DNA from: Gnetum montanum
Taxonomy: Eukaryota > Streptophyta > Gnetopsida > Gnetales > Gnetaceae
Assembly: GCA_015680685.1 (NCBI GenBank)
Contig: MNCI01035381.1
Location: 39,171-103,170, forward strand
Reading direction: 5' to 3'
Length of the DNA: 64,000 bases
The notes beneath the pieces were generated by a model. The model had not been told where the DNA came from. It searched no databases and was given only the letters and a program-made list of their open reading frames with translations. Every line of letters starts with the position of its first letter. Positions within the stretch are counted from its first letter, which is position 1. Shown one piece after another: positions 58,901 through 64,000 of the stretch. Both the position numbers and the translations under genes were made by a program.

Positions 58901-60530
58901 CATCTACCTCCCCGTACTTGAAGTAGATGCTTGCCTCCTGGCTCCCAGTGGTTATCACCATCACCTCCTGGGACTTCTTCACGCCTATAGTAGTTTGCAC
59001 AGAAGCAATTAGCATAAAAACACAAAAAATAGCAATGACACTCAAACATGCGGTAACTATTGCTTAGCTTACCAGGCTTATACGGTGATAGGAGTGGCAG
59101 AAGATTAACTAGGACATCTTCAATAGTGATTAGTTTAAAGGGTGCCCATCCCTCATCGAACCAACCGGACTCCTTGCATCTGTTGTAGAGATTGGGATAC
59201 TAGGTTGGGTAGGTGTGGTACTCACCCCGCACTGGCCTATCACACCTGCGTGCATATTCTCAATGGAAGAAAACTTCCATAGGGCCATTTGTGCTAGGTT
59301 CAATGCATCTGTATCACCGTGGAGCCCCTCCTCGTTGATGTAAAACCTGGCAACAAAAATGCAACGTTAACATTTGGCTAGCATAGCAAACATCGCATAG
59401 CGTAGCGGAACATGGCTACAAAACTCACCCACCAGCATTATAGACGATTCCTGGTGGGTTTTGGAAGCACGTTCCCATATGATGTGCAATAGACAAAGTC
59501 TTGTAAAGATGGTAGAAATTATACTTAGGCATATCCTAGATCCAGGCCAAACACCTCAAATTTCTGGGGCATTGACTAGATCCTTCCCCCTGCCCACTAC
59601 TGATTGCTCCATCTGTCAAAAATCTCAGAATACCCTTATTTGCCCTAGGAAATAGGGTTCCTATTATGGCGGTCACTACCTCCTCTACCAGGTGTGACCA
59701 AACGATCACACTGAAGCGTTGGAGGAGAAATTGTAGGAACTTCCATGCTCCCTCCTGGAACCAAACCACCTAATCCCCCACACATGCGTGGGGGGCAGGA
59801 ACATTGGCCACTGGTCTACTCACGCAGCACAGGACCCCTACAATTTCTAGGACAATCAAAATTGGCCTTAGCACTACTCTGCACAACATAATAGTAAATG
59901 TTAACATCATGTTTGAGTGCAATACATACATAGCATAGCAAGACTAGCATCCTAGCAAATAGCGTAGCATGATTCTCTTCATGCACATAGCGTAGCAAAA
60001 ACATGAAGGCAATAGCATAGCAAAATTAGCTTAGCGTAGCAATAGAGTGATTAGCCCTAACAAAATGATTAACATTACGCCGTGATAGAGCGCATGTTAT
60101 ACTATCACATCACACATAGCCAAACCCTCCTGAGGGTCCTACGCTATGCTATTTGCATGCCAAGTAGCTCAAATTTCCCAAGCCTCTATGGTAATGACAG
60201 CCGTAGCGATGGCAGTATAGGTAACCTTGCATGCAATCTTAGCGTAGCATCTGTACATTCGCCGCGACTAAGATAGAAGAAACAACGATGTAAGGGCCAA
60301 AACGATGGCTACATGATGACAGAAAAAACACAGAAAGCTAAACGAAATTGCGACGAGAAAACAAAAGCAATAACAGAAGCATGAGGAAATAGAGGAAGCA
60401 TAGCATCCTACTAGGTCAATGATGTCTCCTCTCGCACCGCAACGCGTGCCTGCATCACGCACCCTAGGGTTTCCTTCACTTCATCGACCTTAGCAAGTGT
60501 CACGTGTTTGTGTTCTTTCTTGGGAGCCAT
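55943..60530 (-). pseudogene. Antisense eight-exon gene, copy E
   Basis: Exons on the minus strand: 60412-60530 (119 bp), 59429-59878 (450), 59073-59346 (274), 57932-58984 (1053), 57317-57788 (472), 57094-57207 (114), about 56166-56986, and 55943-56083 (47 codons, acidic, ending TGA). Donors and acceptors mostly fit GT-AG, with phases as in B. Exon 2 has LIVLEIVGVLCC (Asp nucleophile now Glu), VWFQEGAWKFLQFLLQRF, VIVWSHL and NPPGIVYNAGG, the HAD/FCP1-like pattern. Exon 6 has PDKLTFMQGVVDDMIDHL. Exon 7 is charged and helical. Breaks: a TAG before VVWF, an indel in exon 3, several stops in exons 4 and 7, and a lost acceptor before exon 7. Confidence 0.8.
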
Positions 60531-60704
60531 CGTCTTGCTCGTCGACTCTTTCCTCATTGCTATGCCTAAATCGCCTTGCTTTCTATCGCTACAATCACTC
60601 TATGCTCCAAATGTGGGCTCTACACTCCAAATGTGGCTCTACGCTCCAAATGTGGGCTTTGCACTGTTATGGTAAAAATGACGAGTTTACCAAGTATTAA
60701 TCCC

Positions 60705-60712
60705 TATTTATA
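60705..60712 (-). promoter_or_regulatory. TATA box of E's antisense gene
   Basis: TATAAATA in the context GGCTATAAATAGGG on the minus strand, about 175 bp before the exon 1 ATG at 60530. Confidence 0.6.
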
Positions 60713-60894
60713 GCCGCAATGGTGAAAAGAGGAAACTTGTCATTCTCTCTCCCTGTTTAATGTGAATTATAACATGCAATGTAGCATGCCTACCACGATA
60801 TGGTACCACTATTCGCATTAAAATAGATGGGCTTGGGCAAAGAGCCTTGACACGCTTCAAACTAGCCTTTTGCCTTGACAAAAAAAATATCTCC

Positions 60895-61292
60895 CTAGGT
60901 CGTCTGAAAAGACCTTAAACTAGCAATCTTAATGCATAGCCTTAATCTAATTAGCGGTCCAAAAAGACCTTAAACTAGCAATCCTAACGCATAGTTCTAA
61001 TCTAGCTAGACAGTCCACAAAGGCCTTCAACTAGCAGTTTTGACCCTTATACATGTTAGCAGTCCGCAATGACATTAAACTAGCAATTTCACATTCTTTA
61101 CATCAACAATTTTGCACTCTTTAGAACTTTCCATTCTTTATACTAGCAGTTTTGTATTTTTACGTCTAGGTAGTCCGCAAAGATGTTGAACTAGCATTTT
61201 TTGCATTTTTACATTAGCAGTTTTACATTCTTACATAGCAGTTTTGCACTTTTACTTCCAAGCAGTCTGCCACGACATTAAACTGGCAAACC
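60895..61292. repeat. Hairpin-motif array between antisense gene and pol (E)
   Basis: Six or more units, read on the minus strand as CTAGTTTAA-arm-loop-arm. Arms include GGTC/GACC (60955-60985), TGTC/GACT, GGCC/GGAC and TGTC/GACT. The position corresponds to the single units of A and B near their antisense promoters. Confidence 0.8.
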
Positions 61293-61399
61293 TTAAGCTT
61301 TCTATCGTACTTTCAATTCATCTCAATTGTTCACATTTCATTGCCACTTTGCAAATTTTCACTATACATAGTTACTACAAACAAGTACCTCTTGACTAG

Positions 61400-61421
61400 A
61401 CTTTCATTCTGTTTTGGTAGG
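61400..61421 (+). promoter_or_regulatory. Candidate 3' splice site before pol (E)
   Basis: CTTTCATTCTGTTTTGGTAG followed by GTTGGGCGAGGATGG: a pyrimidine-rich tract and AG at 61419-61420, in the same relation to pol as in A and B. Confidence 0.6.
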
Positions 61422-62700
61422 TTGGGCGAGGATGGAAATTCATCGTGATCTCTCTTCACCTTTAGCTTTAGCAGGCCAACATGGCAAACGCTTGAGACAA
61501 CTGAACCTAGAGCTAATAGACTAGGAATTATCCACAGTTAGCACCATAGTGTCCTTAAAAGCATCCCCAGACTAGCCTGACCATCTAGTCCAAGCCCTAG
61601 ATTTAGAGGTCGGGGATGTAACTGAAGAACCTCTCATCGAAATGCCTGTGACCACTTCCAAGGGGAAATAAAAATGTTGAAACTTAGTTCCCTCCTAGAT
61701 TCATAGATGCACAAAGATGTAGCCAAAATTTTGCAAGACAACATTGAAGTCTTTGCATGGTCATACAATGACATGTCGGGTTTAGATCCGAGGCTGATAT
61801 AGCACAACATTGTCTTAGACCCGCGTATGAAAGTAGTTAAGCAGAAGGCTCATAAGGTTAAACCATAAATTGCACTGCCATACAAGATGAAATCACTAAG
61901 CTATACCAGGCTAGTTTCATCCAGGCAGTTGATTACTCGGAATGGGTGTCTAACATTGTTGTAGTTTCTAAGAAAATGAGAGGAATACGAATCTGTATAG
62001 ACTTCCAGGATTTGAACAAGGTAACAATCAAGGACGATTTCCCACTTCTGAGTATCGATCAACTCATTAACACTACAGCTGGTCATGCTCTGTTATCCTT
62101 CATGGATGGTTTCTCCGGCTACAACCAAATTCGCATTAACCCAGAGCATCAGTTAACAACAACCTTCATGACCCCATGGGGTACCTTTTGTTACACTATG
62201 ATGTCTTTTGGGCTCAAGAACACCAGAGCAACCTACCAGTGAGCCATGACTTACATCTTTAGTGATTACATCTTAGAAATGCTAAACGACTACATGGATG
62301 ATATAGCAGTGAAATCTAAGGAAGCCACTAATCATCCCAACGATCTAAGTGTAGTCCTCAAATGTTGCCAGATGCACGACTTACGCCTTAATCCTAAAAA
62401 GTGTGTCTTCGGGGTAAGAACCAGACACATGTTAGGGTTTGTAGTATCAGAGCCTTGAATACGAGTGAACCCTGACAAAGTAAAGGCCATCATTAACCTG
62501 GTGTCACCTACGAATCTTAAGGAATTATGCGGGTTACAAGGTAGAGTACAGTTCATCAGAAGGTTATAGCAAAATTGAATGACAAGTTACACCCCATGCA
62601 ACATCTACTAAAGAAGGGGTTAACTTCGAATGGACACCACAGTGCCAAAAAGCCTTCGATGATCTGAAGAAAGACCTCTTGCACCTCCCAACTATTTACC
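61421..62700 (+). pseudogene. Reverse transcriptase of pol, element E
   Basis: The N-terminal lead is badly broken. RT is well kept at 61946-62458: CIDFQDLNKVTIKDDF, DGFSGYNQIRIN, MMSFGLKNTRATYQ, YMDD (codons at 62291-62302) and LNPKKCVFG. A stop at 62240-62242 and another at 62456-62458 interrupt it. The connection and thumb regions continue in other frames to about 62700. Confidence 0.85.
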
Positions 62701-63640
62701 CACCACAGAGGGATAAGCCTTTCTTCATCTACCTTGCTACCTCAAACACATCTATCGCGGCATTGTTATGTCAGAAATGAGATGACGGTTCTAAAATACC
62801 AGTGTATTACCTAAGTCATGCATTCATAACGTATGAAGTAAAATACAACGAGGTGGAGAGGAACTGCCTTGCCTTAGTATTTGCATTGAAAAAGTGGAGA
62901 CACTATTTGTTTCGTAGCAAAATCAACATTATTTGCAAGAGCAACATACTCTGGCCTATAATAAACAATCTGTATGAAAGCAGTAGGATAGCCTGGTGCA
63001 AAGCAATAATAGTGGAATTCGATTTACACTATGTGAGCCAATCAACGATGAAAGGTTAAGCCATAGCAACACAACTTATGGCCTCACCCATCGACAAACA
63101 GGCAATCATAGACCCCAAATTCCCAGACGAGCATGTTAGCACTATCAACACCATCCCATCGCATCTCAAATCTACCTTGTATTTTGACGGCACCTCGACC
63201 ATGCGAGGTGGTAGTGCAACTGTTTTCATTACATTCTCCTCTGGGCAAATGCATCCTTCTGCTTATCTTTTTGCATTCCCTTGTACAAACAATGTGCAGA
63301 GTACGAGGGGCTACTCAGGGGCCTATTAGCTGCCCAAGAAATAAGCATACAACACCTGGCGATTCGCAAAGATTCACAACTAGTTGTGAATCAAATCATC
63401 GAGGTCTATGCTTGCAAGGCTACACACCTACAACCCTACTGCCACCTGGCAAAAGCTTTGCTCAAACAGTTTACAACTACGGACATGCAACACATGCCAT
63501 GCAACAAAAAACACCATAGCAGACACCTTAGCCACCCTAGCGTTAAGTATTTTCATCACACTTGTTCGTAAGTCTACCAACTTCGATTACAAAGTGTATG
63601 GAGCCTATCACTCAAGTAGGACACGTAGCCTTTGTTAGCA
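62701..63640 (+). pseudogene. RNase H domains of pol, element E
   Basis: The first RNase H-like part has FFIYLATSNTSIAALLC, then a stop, and YNEVERNCLALVFALKKW (62802-63059). The second domain has YFDGTSTMRGGSA (63178-63216) and, after a frameshift near 63290, EYEGLLRGLLAAQE, VVNQIIEVYACKA and ADTLATLALS. The frameshifts and stops make it non-functional. Confidence 0.8.
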
Positions 63641-64000
63641 CTGCGGATACCCAAGAATGGTACTCCAACATTAAAACCTATTTGCAACACGGTGAGCCCC
63701 CAAGCGGATTGACATCTACCCAGAGAGATGCAATTCATAAGTGTGCTCAGCAATATGTGCTCATGGGAGACAACACCTTGTGCAAACGCTCCTATGATGG
63801 GATATTGCTGGCATGCGTAAATGAGGAGCAGGTGTAGAAGGTAATTAGTGAAGTACACGAAGGACTATGTGGTGGACACATAGCACCCAGGGCTATGGCT
63901 GCAAAAATTAGACGTCTAGGGTATTACTAGCCTCACATGGAGCGTGATTGCCTAGCCAAAGTCAAGACATGTGATACATGCCAACGATATGCAAATCTCA
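63641..64000 (+). pseudogene. Integrase N-terminus of pol, element E (cut by window end)
   Basis: A linker with EWYSNIKTYL and GDNTLCKRSYDGILLACVN, then the HHCC zinc finger region: [14 protein letters not shown] and, after a stop at Trp, HMERDCLAKVKTCDTCQRYANL at the window end. The DDE core lies outside the window. Confidence 0.8.

Larger units (their letters stand above)
49894..64000 (+). mobile_element. Element E, Tat-type retrotransposon, truncated by window end
   Basis: Same family as A and B but plus strand: 5' LTR 49894-51683, primer site, gag, protease, hairpin units, antisense gene (minus), hairpin array, reverse transcriptase, RNase H and the start of integrase. It begins TGAAACACC, the reverse of A's LTR end, and lies inside C's gag; the left flank is CTCCC. 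The 3' LTR is outside the window. Its antisense gene keeps the most regular splice sites. Confidence 0.9.

Overview
The window is plant repeat DNA with no host gene that I can recognise. Apart from short non-element stretches it is a nest of long, decayed LTR retrotransposons. The pol genes have a YVDD/YMDD-type reverse transcriptase (RT), a second RNase H after the RT-linked one, and an HHCC/DDE integrase in the order PR, RT, RNase H, integrase. With a Gag zinc knuckle of form CX2HX4HX4C, this fits the Tat branch of Ty3/gypsy elements of land plants. The species cannot be named from this sequence.

Four members of one large family (A, B, C, E; LTRs of 1.4-1.8 kb, internal regions of about 14 kb) and one unrelated element (D) are present. 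A (165-33959, minus strand) is split by B (9764-27290, minus strand). B's insertion is proved by matching LTR ends (TG...CA) and a 5-bp target duplication GAGGG. C is represented by its protease, gag and antisense gene between about 37.4 and 49.9 kb. C is split by D (41673-48067), a 6.4-kb gag-only element with a near-perfect target duplication (GGTAC/GGTAT). E (from 49894, plus strand, running off the window end) starts inside C's gag. Between A and C, 33960-37390 holds degenerate tandem repeats with a period near 190 bp.

The outstanding feature is a gene carried on the opposite strand to gag-pol in all four large elements, placed between protease and reverse transcriptase. It has eight exons with conserved phases. 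Exon 1 is 119 bp in A, B and E; exon 2 is 450 bp in B and E; exon 3 is 275 bp in A and B (274 in E); exon 4 is 1050 bp in A and B (1053 in E). It has its own TATA box 120-180 bp before the ATG. Its N-terminal part resembles plant FCP1/NIF-type HAD phosphatases but lacks the second catalytic aspartate. The rest is unrecognised, with a probable coiled coil and a short acidic tail. The sense strand has a good 3' splice site just before pol in A, B and E, so the whole antisense gene may sit inside a sense intron like the one known between protease and RT in Ogre elements.

The coding units are separated by arrays of a roughly 40-bp hairpin motif. Its two stem arms differ from unit to unit yet often stay complementary (GGCC/GGCC, AGCC/GGCT, AGTC/GACT, GGTC/GACC, CGTC/GACG, CATC/GATG). 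LTRs carry palindromes built from ACGCTA/TAGCGT, and a 75-nt hairpin encloses the polypurine tract. Every copy is broken by nonsense mutations and indels, many of them C-to-T or G-to-A, as expected for silenced, methylated elements.
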